Part shown: in pieces, positions 15,961 through 26,629 of the stretch | Position numbering within the stretch: the stretch's first letter is position 1 | Layout: every line of letters begins with the position of its first letter | Source: Comamonadaceae bacterium OTU4NAUVB1 | GTDB taxonomy: Bacteria > Pseudomonadota > Gammaproteobacteria > Burkholderiales > Burkholderiaceae_C | Length of the DNA: 64,000 bases | Assembly: GCA_024372625.1 (NCBI GenBank) | Contig: CP099605.1 | Span: 3,225,599-3,289,598, forward strand | Direction: 5' to 3' | Translations under genes and position numbers: made by a program | Notes under the pieces: model-generated | The model's input: only the letters and a program-made list of their open reading frames with translations | Told to the model about the DNA's origin: nothing | The model's database searches: none

Positions 15961-18900
15961 GGCGTGCTGCCTTTCAGGTCCTGGTAGTTGTTGATCTGGC
16001 GCCAGCTCAGGCGCCCGGCGTAGAACTGCTGCTTGATCGCGGTGGTCTGGCCGGTGCCCTTGTCGCCCACGGAGATGACCGGGTTGGTGATGCTGCGCAG
16101 GCGCCGGCCCGTGCCGGTGCTGATCTGGTCAACGGCGGGCAGGCTCAGCACGATGGACGGCCCGAGGATGCCGACCTTGGAGATGAACGTGTTGGCGTCC
16201 CCGGTGTCGACGTTGAAGAAATAGCTGGTGCCGGTGCCCCCGCCCACGCCGCAGACGGCGGCGGTGCCCGCGCTGCCGGGCACGAGGCTGGGCACGATCA
16301 GGGTGTCGCCCCGGAGCTGCGCGCCGCTGACCTGGCGCTCGCCGCCGGTCGGGTAGTTGAAATACCAGCCCGAGCGCTGCGTCGTGTCGCCGTCGCTGGT
16401 CGCGCGGCCGGGCACGAAGGGCGGGGCCTGGACGGTGTTCTCGCCCGCCGTGGTGGTGATCTGGTCGTTGTAGGCCCCGGCGGCGGTGAAGACGCCCTGC
16501 GCCAGGCGCGCGCGGCCGCTGACGGCCGCGGTGCCGCCGGGGGTGTCGAGCGTGGCGGTCGTGTTGTCGTAGATGGCGTAGAAGCTCTGCTGCTGCACCG
16601 AGACGCGGTCGTCGGACTCCAGGAACTTGCCGGTGCCGAACGCCACGTAGGCCGACGCGCTGCCGCGCAGGGCGGCCACGATGGAAGGCGACATGGTGAT
16701 GGGCTGGACGTTGTTCGACGCGTCGCGGGCGATGAACAGCGGCAACGGCGTGGTGCCCGAGACGAAGGCCGACAGCTTGCCGATCGTCCAGTCGGCCGTG
16801 CCCCAGGGCCGGAAGTCGAGCTTCCACAGGTTGCCGTGCAGGTCGCCGGCGTAGAGCAGCGTGACCTGGCCCTGGGCGCCGTTGACGGCCTCGAAGTTGA
16901 TGATGCCCGGTGCCGTCGTGGCCGCGAGCACCGTGTTCACCGGAAACTCGATCTTGTAGTAGTTGGCGTTCAGCGTCCAGGCCGTGGAGGCCGGCTTGGC
17001 CAGGTCGAGCAGGAACAGCGAGGGCCGGCCGGTGGCGCTGAACACGCCGCCCTGGCTGACGTAGTTGTTGACGCCGCTGGCCACCACGGCGAACCACTTG
17101 TAGGTGGCGGTGGTGGCGTTCGCCGCGCTCGTGCGCAGCTTCAGGACCTGCGGGCGGCCGACGACGAAGCCCATGTCGCGGTCGTCGTTCTGCGTAAACT
17201 CCCACAGCACCTTGGAGGCGTCGAAGGTGCCGGGCTGCGTCACGTCGAGGGCGAACACGCCGCGCCCGCCCGCCCCGGTGCCCGAGACCAGCACCGTGCG
17301 CCAGTCGGCCTTGGTGTTGGCGGTGCCGACCTCGGCCTGCGCCACCACCGGCGTGCCGTCCACGTAGCTCTGGTGCGCGCTCAAGTAGGTTGGACTCGTC
17401 AGCGCCGCCAGCTTCGGTCCCATCCAGCTCGGGATGTAGGCGAAGACTTCGCCGCCGGTGGTGGCGTCGAAGGCGTGCAGCATGCCGTCGTTGGCGCCGG
17501 CGAAGACGACCGGCGTGCGGGCGAGGTTGTCGCTGCGGAAGCCGGCGTAGGTGGTCGAGGTGAGGGTGGGCGGGGGCGGACCCGAATACACGGCGCCCGA
17601 ATTGAGCACGTCGCCCAGGAACTTGTTGTTGCGCGCCCGGAAGACGGTGCCTTCCCGGACGGCCGAGCCGCGCAGGTAGTTCAGGCGGTCGTTCGCCAGG
17701 GCGTCGGTGGTGATCGGGGTGGGGCGGCCGAGCTGGGCCTTGAGGTCGGCGGAGATGGCGTCCCAGGTGAACGGCGTGGCCGTCGACGTGGCGGTGGCGC
17801 CCACGCTCCCCACGACGATGTTGCGCGGGACGTTCGACGCGATGCGCGCCGCCAGCTGCGTGGTGGCGCTCCAGACCGGGGCCGTCGAATTGACGCTGGC
17901 GTTGCCGGTGGCGTCCACCACGATCGGCAGGGCCTTGACGTCGCCGCTCCAGTCGGAGGTGTCGAACGAGCCCTGGTAGACGAAATTGCCCTGCGTCGTG
18001 GAACTGCCCGCGAGCGCGGTGCCGGCGATGTTGCTCGCGCGCGTGACGGCGTTGCTGAAGATGCTCTCGAACGCCGCGAGCACCCCGCGTGCGTCGCTCT
18101 GCAGGAAATAGCTGCCGGCCTCGCCGGGCGTGTTGGTGTTCTGCCAGACGTTGTTGTCGGGCGTGCCGTCGGTGCGGCGGAACGGATTGCCGTAGGTGTT
18201 GAAGGACTGGGAGGTGTTGGAGATCGACTCGAAGCCGCCGTACTTGGCGGCGGTGAAGAACTGGTTGTTGTAGCGCCGCTGGTTGGCGTCGTTGCCGGCC
18301 CCGTACTCGTTAACGTCGAACACGAAGGTCTTCACGCGCAGGCCGGGACGCTGCAACGCCTCTCCCCCCGTCCACGCCTTGCCGCGGATGTCCTGGGTGT
18401 GGGCCCAGTAGGCGTAGCCGACGATGGCGTCGCCGCGCGGCGAGGTGTCGATGTAGCCGCTGGGATTGCTCGTCGTGCGCGCCACGCCCTGGCCGTCGGT
18501 GTAGCCGCGCGCACCGCCGTTCTCGAAGCTCTGGACCACGCTGGTCCAGGCGGCGCGGTCGGGGATGTTGGCCGCCGGGTTGGCGGCCGGGAAGGCGTTG
18601 ATGTTGTCGTGCGTGTTGATGTCGCCCACCACCACCACGTTGCTCTTGAGGCAGGAATAGTCGCTCTCCCTGGAGCGTCCCGCGTAGGGGTCAAGGGTGG
18701 CCCAGTTGGTGAAGACGGGAAAGCCGTCGTACATCGTCTCGGTGATGTTGTTCACGGCCGCGGCGCTGGGCGGCAGGCCCTGCATGTAGCGCAGCGTCTC
18801 GTAGTAGAGCTCGCTGACCGGGTCGTAGATCTTGTAGAGGCCCTTGGTGCCGGTGCGGCCGAACTTGTTGAGGTAGTTGATGACGCCGCTGATGCCGCGC

Positions 18901-20315
18901 TGATTGGCATCCGGGTTGGGATTGAAGACGCCGGTGTCGGCGTTCCATTCGGCGTTGGGGTTGCCGGTGACGGGGGTGTTGTCCTGGCCGAAGACGTCGA
19001 AGGTCTTGTTGCCGACGTACTTCATGGGCGCGCGCAGCACGCCGCCGTAGCGGCCGCCGTCGGGGCTGCGGGTCTGGTCGAGCAGGTAGCCGAAGGCGGC
19101 CAGGCGCAACTGGTCGCTGTACTTCTGGATCACGCCGGTGGGCTTGAAGTTGCCGCTCGCGTAGCGGGTGCAGAACGTGCTGCCGTTGAGATAGACACGG
19201 GTGTCGGCGAGGTCGGTGCCGGTCTTGTTGCAGACCTGGACGCGGGCGTAGAAGAAGCCGTCGGGGTTGAGCTGGGTGGTGGACGCCGGCGGTTGCCAAG
19301 TGCCGCTGTAGGGTCGGATGTAGCAATTCTTGACGATTCCTGGAATCGGATCGCCGAGAACGGCGTTCGTGCAGGCCGTGCCATTGCTCGCCGGCGCGAC
19401 CCTCCAGAACGTGCCGGCGCCATACCAGACCTCGCGCACACCGCCAAAACTGCAGGTTCCGCCTTCACCGGCACACAGTGTTGCGTCCGCGGGCAGTACG
19501 GTCAGCAGCCGGGTGCCGATGGGACCCAACGCCGGTGCCGCAGAGGTCAGCGTGTAGGCACCGGTGTTGCCGCAGCCGCCGGTCCTGGACGTGCCGAAAT
19601 AGATCCGGTCGAGCGTGTTGGCCACCCAGATGTCGCTGGTGCCGGCCGCCGTGGCCATCGCGTTGGGCACGGCACCCCAGTAGGTGCCCGCGCCGCCGCC
19701 GTTGCGCGTGAGCTGCTTGGCGGGGAAGTTGCTGCTGTTCCACATGCACGTCGGGTCGCCGTTGGGGATCACGGCGCGCTGCAGGACGGTGAGCTGGGGG
19801 GTGTCGATGTAGCGGTCGCCGCCCGACAGGGCCAGGCGCAGCATGTCGATGGCGGAGCTGCTCGCCCAGTTCAGGAAGTTGCCGCTGAAGGCGTTGCTGC
19901 ACGACCGCACGGTCGTCGACGTGGTGGCGCCGACGCGGTCGAAGCGCCGGTAGTCCGACGCGGTCAGTCCGGCCGCCGGCGCCTCCGTCGGGTTCTGGTT
20001 GTAGGTGTAGCAGCTGTTGGCGTCGTAGTAGCCGAGGTACTCGTTGGTGTTGCTGTAGGTGCTGTCGGTGTCGCCGCCGGGCGTGTACTGCGCGCCCACG
20101 GTCGGGTACTCGACCGACAGCGACAGCGCCATCGCCGGCTTGTCCCCGGTGGTGGTGGCGTAGAGCGGATCGCTCGCCAGGGCGACCGCCCTGAACGCCG
20201 GCGCCGCGCTCTGGCCGATGGCGCCGAAGGAGGCCAGCAGGACGAGCGCGGTGACGGGAAGCGCCACCCAGGCCCAGGCGCGGCGGGGAAGTCGGCGGAG
20301 GAGGTTCGTCGTCAT
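15957..20315 (-). CDS. pilY1: type IV pilus tip adhesin/assembly factor PilY1
   Basis: A very large secreted protein (1452 residues from the chosen start). A signal peptide, [30 protein letters not shown], precedes a long N-terminal region. The C-terminal third has the seven-blade beta-propeller signatures of PilY1/Pil[50 protein letters not shown] and [16 protein letters not shown]. PilY1 caps the pilus with the minor pilins, promotes extension, and acts in adhesion and surface sensing. I chose the ATG at 20315 because it starts the signal peptide; the frame is open back to 20381, touching pilX. I did not recognise a clear EF-hand-like D-x-D-x-N calcium motif in the propeller by eye. pilE overlaps its end by 4 bp. 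Confidence 0.92.
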   Translation of the reverse strand: MTTNLLRRLPRRAWAWVALPVTALVLLASFGAIGQSAAPAFRAVALASDPLYATTTGDKPAMALSLSVEYPTVGAQYTPGGDTDSTYSNTNEYLGYYDANSCYTYNQNPTEAPAAGLTASDYRRFDRVGATTSTTVRSCSNAFSGNFLNWASSSAIDMLRLALSGGDRYIDTPQLTVLQRAVIPNGDPTCMWNSSNFPAKQLTRNGGGAGTYWGAVPNAMATAAGTSDIWVANTLDRIYFGTSRTGGCGNTGAYTLTSAAPALGPIGTRLLTVLPADATLCAGEGGTCSFGGVREVWYGAGTFWRVAPASNGTACTNAVLGDPIPGIVKNCYIRPYSGTWQPPASTTQLNPDGFFYARVQVCNKTGTDLADTRVYLNGSTFCTRYASGNFKPTGVIQKYSDQLRLAAFGYLLDQTRSPDGGRYGGVLRAPMKYVGNKTFDVFGQDNTPVTGNPNAEWNADTGVFNPNPDANQRGISGVINYLNKFGRTGTKGLYKIYDPVSELYYETLRYMQGLPPSAAAVNNITETMYDGFPVFTNWATLDPYAGRSRESDYSCLKSNVVVVGDINTHDNINAFPAANPAANIPDRAAWTSVVQSFENGGARGYTDGQGVARTTSNPSGYIDTSPRGDAIVGYAYWAHTQDIRGKAWTGGEALQRPGLRVKTFVFDVNEYGAGNDANQRRYNNQFFTAAKYGGFESISNTSQSFNTYGNPFRRTDGTPDNNVWQNTNTPGEAGSYFLQSDARGVLAAFESIFSNAVTRASNIAGTALAGSSTTQGNFVYQGSFDTSDWSGDVKALPIVVDATGNASVNSTAPVWSATTQLAARIASNVPRNIVVGSVGATATSTATPFTWDAISADLKAQLGRPTPITTDALANDRLNYLRGSAVREGTVFRARNNKFLGDVLNSGAVYSGPPPPTLTSTTYAGFRSDNLARTPVVFAGANDGMLHAFDATTGGEVFAYIPSWMGPKLAALTSPTYLSAHQSYVDGTPVVAQAEVGTANTKADWRTVLVSGTGAGGRGVFALDVTQPGTFDASKVLWEFTQNDDRDMGFVVGRPQVLKLRTSAANATTATYKWFAVVASGVNNYVSQGGVFSATGRPSLFLLDLAKPASTAWTLNANYYKIEFPVNTVLAATTAPGIINFEAVNGAQGQVTLLYAGDLHGNLWKLDFRPWGTADWTIGKLSAFVSGTTPLPLFIARDASNNVQPITMSPSIVAALRGSASAYVAFGTGKFLESDDRVSVQQQSFYAIYDNTTATLDTPGGTAAVSGRARLAQGVFTAAGAYNDQITTTAGENTVQAPPFVPGRATSDGDTTQRSGWYFNYPTGGERQVSGAQLRGDTLIVPSLVPGSAGTAAVCGVGGGTGTSYFFNVDTGDANTFISKVGILGPSIVLSLPAVDQISTGTGRRLRSITNPVISVGDKGTGQTTAIKQQFYAGRLSWRQINNYQDLKGSTP

Positions 20316-20373
20316 GGCGGTCGGGGAAGGGGCGAGGGCTCGGTGCGGTGGCGTGGCTGCGCGCGTGCCGCGC

Positions 20374-21009
20374 TCAGTCACGGTAGAGGATCTGGTTGAT
20401 GGCCTGGATGTCCGCGCGCGGACCGAAGCCCATGGCGGTGACGCGGTAGATGAACGTCGGCGCCTTGTTGGCGCCGGCCTTGCCGCCGACCCCGAGTTCG
20501 CGGTCCAGCGGATCGGGGATGGGCTCGATGATGTAGCGCGGCGCCTTGGCGGGCTGCACGCCCGCCGCCTGGCCCCCGGCGGCCGACGCGAAGCTCCGGC
20601 CCGTGAACGTGCCGAAGGCCGTGGTGGGCGCGTTCGCCGTGTCGAGCGTGAAGTCGACGCTCAGCCAGGCCGGCTTGCCGGTGGTCGCCAGCTGGCACAG
20701 GCCCCGGTTCTTATCGGTGACGCTGGTGCCGCAGCCGGACAGGAAGGCGTTGGTGTCGTGCTGGTCGCCGAACACCGCGCGCCGGTTGACCGCGGCGTTG
20801 TTGGGGCCGTGGATGTCGAACTCGGCGTCCATCAGCGCCGCCTCGGACGACTGCCACGCGACCTGCATGTCGCGGTCGTTGCGCGAGCCGCGCTCGGCCA
20901 TCAGGGCGATCTGCGCGCCGCCCACGCCCAGCACCGACACCACCACCAGGATCAGCAGGACGACGATCAGCGAGACGCCGCGCTCGGAGGGGTCAGAGGG
21001 TCTGGTCAT
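20374..21009 (-). CDS. pilX: type IV pilus minor pilin PilX
   Basis: A 211-residue class of minor pilin with the short leader MTRPSDPSERG and then VSLIVVLLILVVVSVLGVGGAQIALMAERGSRN. As usual for PilX, the Glu at position +5 is replaced by a hydrophobic residue. The next segment, DRDMQVAWQSSEAALMDAE, is the PilX-type conserved helix. Two cysteines (LSGCG, RGLCQL) may pair. It overlaps the end of pilW by 17 bp and lies before pilY1, the order found in Pseudomonas and many betaproteobacteria. Confidence 0.9.
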   Translation of the reverse strand: MTRPSDPSERGVSLIVVLLILVVVSVLGVGGAQIALMAERGSRNDRDMQVAWQSSEAALMDAEFDIHGPNNAAVNRRAVFGDQHDTNAFLSGCGTSVTDKNRGLCQLATTGKPAWLSVDFTLDTANAPTTAFGTFTGRSFASAAGGQAAGVQPAKAPRYIIEPIPDPLDRELGVGGKAGANKAPTFIYRVTAMGFGPRADIQAINQILYRD

Positions 21010-22036
21010 TGCGCAGGTGAAACGTGAACGTGACGCTCTGGCGCAGCCGGCCGTCGGGCGTCGGCGTGAAGTTGGTGCCGGTGTCGCGGTTTTCCGGGGG
21101 GGCGAGGGCGGCGCTCACGTTGCCCGAGGCATCCTTCACCCCGCCGAACGGAAAGAAGGTCTGCGTGTTGCGGTCCTGCGCCGCGCCGGGCGGCGTGCGC
21201 AGCACCATGCCGATGCGCACGCTGCGCACGCGCCGCCAGTTGGCGCGGGTGTCGTTGGCCGCGCCGGCCACGTCCATCTGGCCGGCGCGCAGGTAGCGGT
21301 CCGGCACGTCCGGCGCGCTGGCGGCGACGGCCGGCGGCAGGACCGCGTTGGCGACGACGCCGTCGGCGCCGTAGAGCACCTGGAAGTTCTCCACGCCCTG
21401 CACCAGCGGCACCGTGGTCCAGGTGCCCGCCGCGCCCGTGGGCGAGTAGGTGCACATCAGCGTCGGCTCGCCGTTGTTCAGGGCGACGTGGAAGATGCTG
21501 ACGATGCGGCTGTCGGTCGCCGCGTCGGCGGTGCGGGGATCGGCCACGGTGGCGACGTTGTTGCCCGCGCAGTCGATCATCGACTTGTCCGACACCGTCG
21601 CCAGCAGCGGGTCCTCGGTGTTGGGGTAGAGCTGCGAGGCCTGGTAGCGCAGGATCAGGATGTCGCTGCCGTAGCCGGCCACGCCGGCGGTGCGGGTGGT
21701 CGCCGCGGTCGTGGGCGTCGCCGCGTTGAGCAGCGAATTGTCGAATCCCGCGATGCTCGGCTCGCGCGTGGCGTCGGTGGAGACGAAGCCGGCGGCGATG
21801 CCGAAGTCGCGGTAGCCGGCCTGCTCGCCGATGCGCTGGATCAGGTCGGCGGCGAAGCGGCCGTTGTCGCGCAACTGGGAGGCGGCGTCCACGGTGGTGA
21901 AGCCGCGCCGCGCCACGGTCAGCGCCGCGACCGAGGCCAGCACGATCACCAGGCCGATGACCATCGCCACCATCAGTTCGATCAGCGTCAGGCCCGAGGC
22001 GGACCGGCGCGCGCCGGGGCGCTGGCGGGGGGTCAT
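20993..22036 (-). CDS. pilW: type IV pilus minor pilin PilW
   Basis: A 347-residue minor pilin: leader MTPRQRPGARRSASG, then LTLIELMVAMVIGLVIVLASVAALTVARRGF, with Leu at +1 and Glu at +5. RFAADLIQRIGEQAGYRDFG follows, typical of PilW. The large globular domain has two cysteines (MIDCAG, LMCTYS). The ATG at 22036 overlaps the pilV stop (ATGA), and the C-terminus overlaps pilX. PilW joins PilV, PilX and PilY1 in the pilus tip complex. Confidence 0.92.
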   Translation of the reverse strand: MTPRQRPGARRSASGLTLIELMVAMVIGLVIVLASVAALTVARRGFTTVDAASQLRDNGRFAADLIQRIGEQAGYRDFGIAAGFVSTDATREPSIAGFDNSLLNAATPTTAATTRTAGVAGYGSDILILRYQASQLYPNTEDPLLATVSDKSMIDCAGNNVATVADPRTADAATDSRIVSIFHVALNNGEPTLMCTYSPTGAAGTWTTVPLVQGVENFQVLYGADGVVANAVLPPAVAASAPDVPDRYLRAGQMDVAGAANDTRANWRRVRSVRIGMVLRTPPGAAQDRNTQTFFPFGGVKDASGNVSAALAPPENRDTGTNFTPTPDGRLRQSVTFTFHLRNDQTL

Positions 22037-22671
22037 TTCGTGCTGCCCGGCGTCACGGGAATGACCACCGACGGCACGTCGGCGTACTTGAGCGCTCCGG
22101 CCGCGTCGTCGACCGAGGTCGCCCGCCGGAACGAGGGGCGCGTCCAGCCGATCTTGATGACCACCCCGGCGGGGGGCGCGGTGGCGGCGGCGGCGGCCGG
22201 AGCGACACAAGGCCAGACCGGCAGGCCGGTCGGGCCGAAAGGCGTGCCGTCGGCGCAGATCGACACGCGCGCGCCGGGCAGTTGCTCGTTGACGCGGCCG
22301 AGCCACTCGGTCAGCTGGGCGCGGGCGACATCCTCCTTGGTCGGGCACGGCGCCGCGCCGACGTTCAGGCAATAGGACGTCGTGGGCGGTACCAATGCAT
22401 TGACGGCGAATTCGCCGAGGTAAGGATTGTTGGCACTCCGAAGCGACACTTCCTTGTTGCCTCGCATCATCTCCGCCAGTTCCCGCGCCAGGAGAATGGC
22501 GGTCGACTGCAGCCGTGCGTCGCGGTTGGCCTGCAGCGACGCCGCCTGCAGGCCCACCATGCCGAGCAACCCGAAGGACAGCACCACGATCGCGACCAGC
22601 ACCTCGATCAGAGTGAATCCCGAGTGCCGGGGCCGGGACCGGAGCCTCGACTGGCCGGATCGTGTGCTCAT
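22033..22671 (-). CDS. pilV: type IV pilus minor pilin PilV
   Basis: The 212-residue protein has an 18-residue leader, MSTRSGQSRLRSRPRHSG, before FTLIEVLVAIVVLSFGLLGMVGLQAASLQANRDA, the PilV signature. ILLARELAEMMRGN follows as expected. Cysteines in SYCLNVG, PCPTKE, ISICADG and PVWPCV may form two disulfides. It is the first gene of the minor-pilin operon, divergent from the PglL-type ligase gene with 85 bp between starts. All later genes of the operon overlap their predecessor or lie within about 60 nt of it, so translation is likely coupled from here on. Confidence 0.92.
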   Translation of the reverse strand: MSTRSGQSRLRSRPRHSGFTLIEVLVAIVVLSFGLLGMVGLQAASLQANRDARLQSTAILLARELAEMMRGNKEVSLRSANNPYLGEFAVNALVPPTTSYCLNVGAAPCPTKEDVARAQLTEWLGRVNEQLPGARVSICADGTPFGPTGLPVWPCVAPAAAAATAPPAGVVIKIGWTRPSFRRATSVDDAAGALKYADVPSVVIPVTPGSTK

Positions 22672-22756
22672 CGTCGAACGCGCCCAAATATTGCCAAACG
22701 TTAAGAGTGTGGATACTAACCTTCGACGTACCTCATCGCTGACCGCTTATCGCAAC

Positions 22757-24553
22757 ATGAATACCGTCAGGCTACAGACTTCACTCCACGACTCCGAGAC
22801 CGAACTTTCGACTGACAGGGAAAGCGCGTACGGGGTCGACCGGAGGGCGTTCGGGGTCGCGCCCGCCGCCGTGCTGGTCGCCTTTCCGTTCCTGTCGCCC
22901 TTCGTCGCCGGGCCATCGGTCAATGTCTGGCAGCTGCTGGGCGCCTGGGTCTGCGTGGCGGCGCTGGTGCTGTCGGCCGGGCCGCGGCGTCCCGGCCTGC
23001 CGGGGGGGGCGCTGCTGTGCTGGCTCGGCGTGGCGCTGGCGGCGATCGCGTGGCGCCCCGGACGCGACCCGGCGCTGTTCCTGGGCGCGGGGGGCGCGGT
23101 CGTGGCGGTCGCGCTCGCCGCCTGCGTGGGCGCGGGCTGGGCCCGGGCGCCGCGCACGCGGCCGGCGGCGCTGGCCTGGGGCCTGATCGCGGCCGGCCTC
23201 GCGAGCGCGGTGCTGGGACTGTGCCAGTACTACGGCGCCGCCGCCGCCCTGACGCCCTGGACCACCGCGCCGGAGGTCGGCCAGGCCTATGGCAACCTGC
23301 GCCAGCGCAACCAGTTCGCCACCCTGATCGCCATGGCGCTGGCGGCGGCCCTGTGGCTGCACGCCGGGCGCGCCGCGCGCGGCACGCCGGGCCGCGCGGC
23401 CGCGCTGGCGACCACGGCGGCGATCGTCCTGCTGACGCTGGCGGCGGCGGCGTCGACCTCGCGCACCGGCCTTCTGCAGTGGGTGTCGATCAGCCTCGCC
23501 GCCGCCGCGCTGGCCTGGGGCGAGCGGCGTGGTCCCGGTCCGCGCCGCCTGCCGCACCCGGGCCTGCTGCTGGCCCTGATCCCGGCCTACTTCGTGGCCG
23601 CCTGGGCCCTGCCGCTGGCCGCCGGCCCGGACGTCGAGGGCATGCTGCGGCGCCTGCGCGACGGCCTGCCCGAAGGCCACGGCCGGATGCTGCTGTGGCG
23701 CAACGTGGTCGAACTCATCGCGCGCCATCCGTGGGCGGGATGGGGCTGGGGCGAGCTGAGCTTCGCGCACTTCGACACGCGCTACGCCGGCGCGCGCTTC
23801 GTCGAGATCCTGGACAACGCGCACAACCTGCCGCTGCACCTGGCCGTGGAACTGGGCGTGCCGGCCTCGCTGGCGATCTGCGGCGGCTTCGCGATGCTGG
23901 CGCTGGCGGCACGGCCCTGGCGCGAGCGCGAACCGGCGCGCCTGCTGGCCTGGGCCGCGCTGGGCGCGATCGTGCTGCACAGCCTGCTCGAATACCCGCT
24001 CTGGTACGGCCCGTTCCAGCTGGTCTTCGGCCTGTGCCTGGGGTTGCTGTGGCCGGGTGCCGCCGGCGCGGGCGCCAGCGCCGAAGCCGACACGGGTGCC
24101 GAAGCCGGTGCCGGCCGGGCGCCGCGCCGCACGTCCGTGGCGACGGCGCTGCCGCGCGCGGCGGCGGTGCTGCTGCTCGCGGGGGTCGCCTACGCCGCCT
24201 GGGACTACACCCGCATCAGCCAGCTCTACCTCGCGCGCGCCGATCGTCTGGCGCCCTGGCGCGACGACACGCCGGACAAGCTGCGCGCGTCGTGGCTGTT
24301 CGCGAGCCAGGTGCGCTTCGCCGAACTCTCGATGACGGCGGTGACCCCGGCCGACGCGGCGGCGGTGCACGCCCTGGCGCAGCGCATGCTGCACTTCTCG
24401 CCCGAGCCGCGCGTCATCGCCCGGCTGATCGACAGCGCCCGGCTGCTGGGCCGCGACGACGAGGCCGCCGCGCTCGCGGCGCGTTTCGAGGCCGCCTTCC
24501 CGGTCGAACACGCCCGCTGGCGACGCGACCGGTCCCCGCCGCCGGCGCCGTGA
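22757..24553 (+). CDS. PglL/PilO-type protein O-oligosaccharyltransferase (Wzy_C family)
   Basis: A 598-residue inner-membrane protein with a dozen hydrophobic segments, a periplasmic loop and a soluble C-terminal tail. The motif YGNLRQRNQFATLIAMALAA (about residues 177-196) is the PglL signature that separates pilin/protein O-glycosylation ligases from O-antigen ligases. WAGWGWGELSFAHFDTRYAG and DNAHNLPLHLAVELGVP around residues 330-370 form the Wzy_C periplasmic active region with the conserved His. Such enzymes move a lipid-linked oligosaccharide onto Ser/Thr of pilin. It is divergent from the minor-pilin operon, and two glycosyltransferases follow pilA nearby. The ATG at 22757 gives a hydrophilic N-terminus of about 35 residues; a shorter start is possible. 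Confidence 0.82.
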   Translation: MNTVRLQTSLHDSETELSTDRESAYGVDRRAFGVAPAAVLVAFPFLSPFVAGPSVNVWQLLGAWVCVAALVLSAGPRRPGLPGGALLCWLGVALAAIAWRPGRDPALFLGAGGAVVAVALAACVGAGWARAPRTRPAALAWGLIAAGLASAVLGLCQYYGAAAALTPWTTAPEVGQAYGNLRQRNQFATLIAMALAAALWLHAGRAARGTPGRAAALATTAAIVLLTLAAAASTSRTGLLQWVSISLAAAALAWGERRGPGPRRLPHPGLLLALIPAYFVAAWALPLAAGPDVEGMLRRLRDGLPEGHGRMLLWRNVVELIARHPWAGWGWGELSFAHFDTRYAGARFVEILDNAHNLPLHLAVELGVPASLAICGGFAMLALAARPWREREPARLLAWAALGAIVLHSLLEYPLWYGPFQLVFGLCLGLLWPGAAGAGASAEADTGAEAGAGRAPRRTSVATALPRAAAVLLLAGVAYAAWDYTRISQLYLARADRLAPWRDDTPDKLRASWLFASQVRFAELSMTAVTPADAAAVHALAQRMLHFSPEPRVIARLIDSARLLGRDDEAAALAARFEAAFPVEHARWRRDRSPPPAP

Positions 24554-24557
24554 GCCG

Positions 24558-25238
24558 TCACGCGCGCCGTGCGAAGGCCCGGCTGAGGAAGCGCGAGCCC
24601 CGTTCGCCGAAGCGCCAGGGCACGTCGACGGCCTTGGAGATGCCGATGCGGGGACCGACCTCGACCACGACCTCGGGATGGTCGTGCGGCGCGGCGATCA
24701 GCGCGAAGGGCGGCGCGTCCAGCCGCAGGCCGTTGAAGCTCGCGTCCACCGCCAGCGCCTGACCGACGCGACCCGGCCCGGCGCACAGCAGGCGCGCCTC
24801 CTGCAGACCGCGCCGTTCGCGCATCCGCGCCAGTCCCAGGGTCGGCTCGATGGCGCGGATCAGCACCCCCGCGCCGTGCCCGGCCTCGCGGCAGACGACG
24901 TTCAGGCACCAGTGGATGCCGTAGGAGCGGTACACGTAGGCCCGCCCGGGCGGGCCGAACATGGCGGCGTTGCGCGGCGTCGGGCCGTTGAAGCTGTGCG
25001 AGGCCGGATCGTCGCGGTCGTAGGCCTCCGTCTCCACGATCCGGCCGCCGACGCCGTCGACCAGCAGCGTCACGCCGATCAGCCGGCGCGCCACCTCGTG
25101 GGACGGCGCGTCGAAGTCGATGCCGCCGATCACGGTGGTGGTTGTCGTGGCCGCAGTGGTGGGCGTGGTCGGCGGTGGCGTCGCCGGATCGGGGGAAGGG
25201 CGCGCGGCGGCGTGGCGGTGGGGGGATCGTGAAGCCAT
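24558..25238 (-). CDS. mpg: 3-methyladenine DNA glycosylase (AAG/MPG family)
   Basis: This base-excision repair enzyme removes alkylated purines such as 3-methyladenine and hypoxanthine. The 226-residue protein has the family motifs: [25 protein letters not shown], with the catalytic Glu in the last part, then [33 protein letters not shown] and [11 protein letters not shown]. The first 35 residues are a Pro/Thr-rich extension with no known role. The start at 25238 fits a TAGCGT box 7 nt before the ATG; the frame is open upstream to 25307. It converges with the PglL-type gene, 4 bp between stops. Confidence 0.92.
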   Translation of the reverse strand: MASRSPHRHAAARPSPDPATPPPTTPTTAATTTTTVIGGIDFDAPSHEVARRLIGVTLLVDGVGGRIVETEAYDRDDPASHSFNGPTPRNAAMFGPPGRAYVYRSYGIHWCLNVVCREAGHGAGVLIRAIEPTLGLARMRERRGLQEARLLCAGPGRVGQALAVDASFNGLRLDAPPFALIAAPHDHPEVVVEVGPRIGISKAVDVPWRFGERGSRFLSRAFARRA

Positions 25239-25251
25239 GGCCGCCACGCTA
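25239..25251 (-). promoter_or_regulatory. -10-like box directly before mpg
   Basis: On the minus strand TAGCGT (25251-25246) is followed after 7 nt by the ATG of mpg at 25238, with no Shine-Dalgarno sequence. This would give a leaderless transcript if used. Confidence 0.35.
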
Positions 25252-25468
25252 GCGCCGAACGCGGCGCGTCCGCGCCGGACGACGCCGCCCGATCCGGCGC
25301 GAGGCACGGCATCAGGTCGGGTGCCGGCGAGGTGCGGCGCCCATCGTCCCGCCAGCGCGACACCGTGTCCCCGGCGCGCGTCTTTTGCGCCCCGGCATCG
25401 GCCCCATGTGAAGACGATGCCGTGCCGGGCCTTCCGCGCGGCCGGCCCTCACCGCGAAGGACAGCTCC

Positions 25469-26629
25469 ATGGTCGACCCCCTCCACGCCACCCCGCCCGC
25501 CGGCACGCCGGACGCCCCGGACGCCATCGTCGCCGTCCGGCCGCTGGGATTTCCCTGGCCGACGATCGATCCGTTCCTGTTCTGCGCCTACCACGACGAC
25601 GGCTATCCGCAGGCCAATGCCGACCTGGGGCCGGCCGCCCCGCTCGCCGGCCGCGCGATCGGCCAGGACTTCAGCCGCAAGGACGGCTGGAGCATGTACC
25701 ACGGCGAGACCGTGCCGGGCTTTCCCGGCCATCCGCACCGTGGCTTCGAGACCGTGACGATCGTGCGCAAGGGCCTGATCGACCATGCCGATTCGCTCGG
25801 CGCGGCGGCGCGCTTCGGCGGCGGCGACGTGCAGTGGGTGACCGCCGGGCGCGGCATCGTGCATTCGGAGATGTTCCCGCTGCTCGACGCCGACGCCGGC
25901 AACCCGCTGGAGCTGTTCCAGATCTGGCTCAACCTGCCCGCGCGCAACAAGCTGGCGGAGCCGCACTTCACGATGTTCTGGTCCGGGGACATCCCGCGCG
26001 TCACGACGACCGACGGCGCGGGCCGCACGACCGAGGTGGCCTGCGTGGCCGGGCGCCTGGGGCCGGCGACGGCGTCCGGCGCGGCACCGGACGGGCCGGC
26101 CGCCACGCGCCCGGCCGCCGCCGAGCCCCTGGCCCCGCCCCCGGACTCGTGGGCCGCGCAGGCCGACGCCGACGTCGCCATCTGGACGCTGAAGCTCGCG
26201 CCGGGCGCGCGCTTCGCGCTGCCCGCCGCCACGGGCGCCGGCACGCGCCGCAGCCTGTACTTCTTCAAGGGCACGCGCGCGTCGATCGGCGGGCGGACCG
26301 TGGCCGACCATGCCGCCATCGAGCTGCGCGCCGGCCAGCCGGTGGAACTGGTCAACGCGGGCGACGGGCCGGCCGAGTTCCTGCTGCTGCAGGGCCGCCC
26401 GATCGGCGAGCCGGTGGCGCAGTACGGGCCGTTCGTGATGAACACCCAGGCCGAGATCGCCCAGGCGATGCAGGACTACCGCCGCACCGGCTTCGGCGGC
26501 TGGCCGTGGGCGGACGAGGCGCCGGTGCACGGCCGCGACCCGGCGCGCTTCGCCCGGCACCCGGACGGCCGCGAGGAACGGCCGGCGGCTTTGGCGGTGG
26601 CGGCCGGGACGGCGCCGGCGGCCCGGTGA
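25469..26629 (+). CDS. pirin-family protein
   Basis: A 386-residue bicupin of the pirin family. The N-terminal cupin has the iron ligands in HPHRGFETVTIVRKG (His residues near 91-93) and in GIVHSEMFP, with GGGDVQWVTAGRG between them. The C-terminal cupin starts near residue 235 and lacks metal ligands, as usual. Pirins may be quercetin dioxygenases or redox-sensitive regulators; the substrate is unknown here. It is longer than typical pirins (about 290) because of a Pro/Ala-rich insert (about residues 195-230) between the domains and a charged Ala-rich tail. No operon partner is evident, although a monooxygenase-like gene follows 134 bp later. Confidence 0.87.
   Translation: MVDPLHATPPAGTPDAPDAIVAVRPLGFPWPTIDPFLFCAYHDDGYPQANADLGPAAPLAGRAIGQDFSRKDGWSMYHGETVPGFPGHPHRGFETVTIVRKGLIDHADSLGAAARFGGGDVQWVTAGRGIVHSEMFPLLDADAGNPLELFQIWLNLPARNKLAEPHFTMFWSGDIPRVTTTDGAGRTTEVACVAGRLGPATASGAAPDGPAATRPAAAEPLAPPPDSWAAQADADVAIWTLKLAPGARFALPAATGAGTRRSLYFFKGTRASIGGRTVADHAAIELRAGQPVELVNAGDGPAEFLLLQGRPIGEPVAQYGPFVMNTQAEIAQAMQDYRRTGFGGWPWADEAPVHGRDPARFARHPDGREERPAALAVAAGTAPAAR

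Noticed and set aside
16836..20399. A 1187-codon open frame on the plus strand through pilY1
   Set aside because: It is the antisense of pilY1, pilX and neighbours, kept open by high GC content; its protein is Arg/Gly/Val-rich without any domain, while the minus strand has clear pilus motifs.
22682..22696. A sigma-54-like site before pilV on the minus strand
   Set aside because: TGGCA and a GC at the right distance are present, but the -12 box reads GGGC instead of TTGC, and the start site would fall on the pilV ATG. Too weak to call.
22781..24511. A 576-codon minus-strand frame over the PglL-type gene
   Set aside because: Shadow frame; the plus strand has the QRNQFATL signature and regular transmembrane segments.
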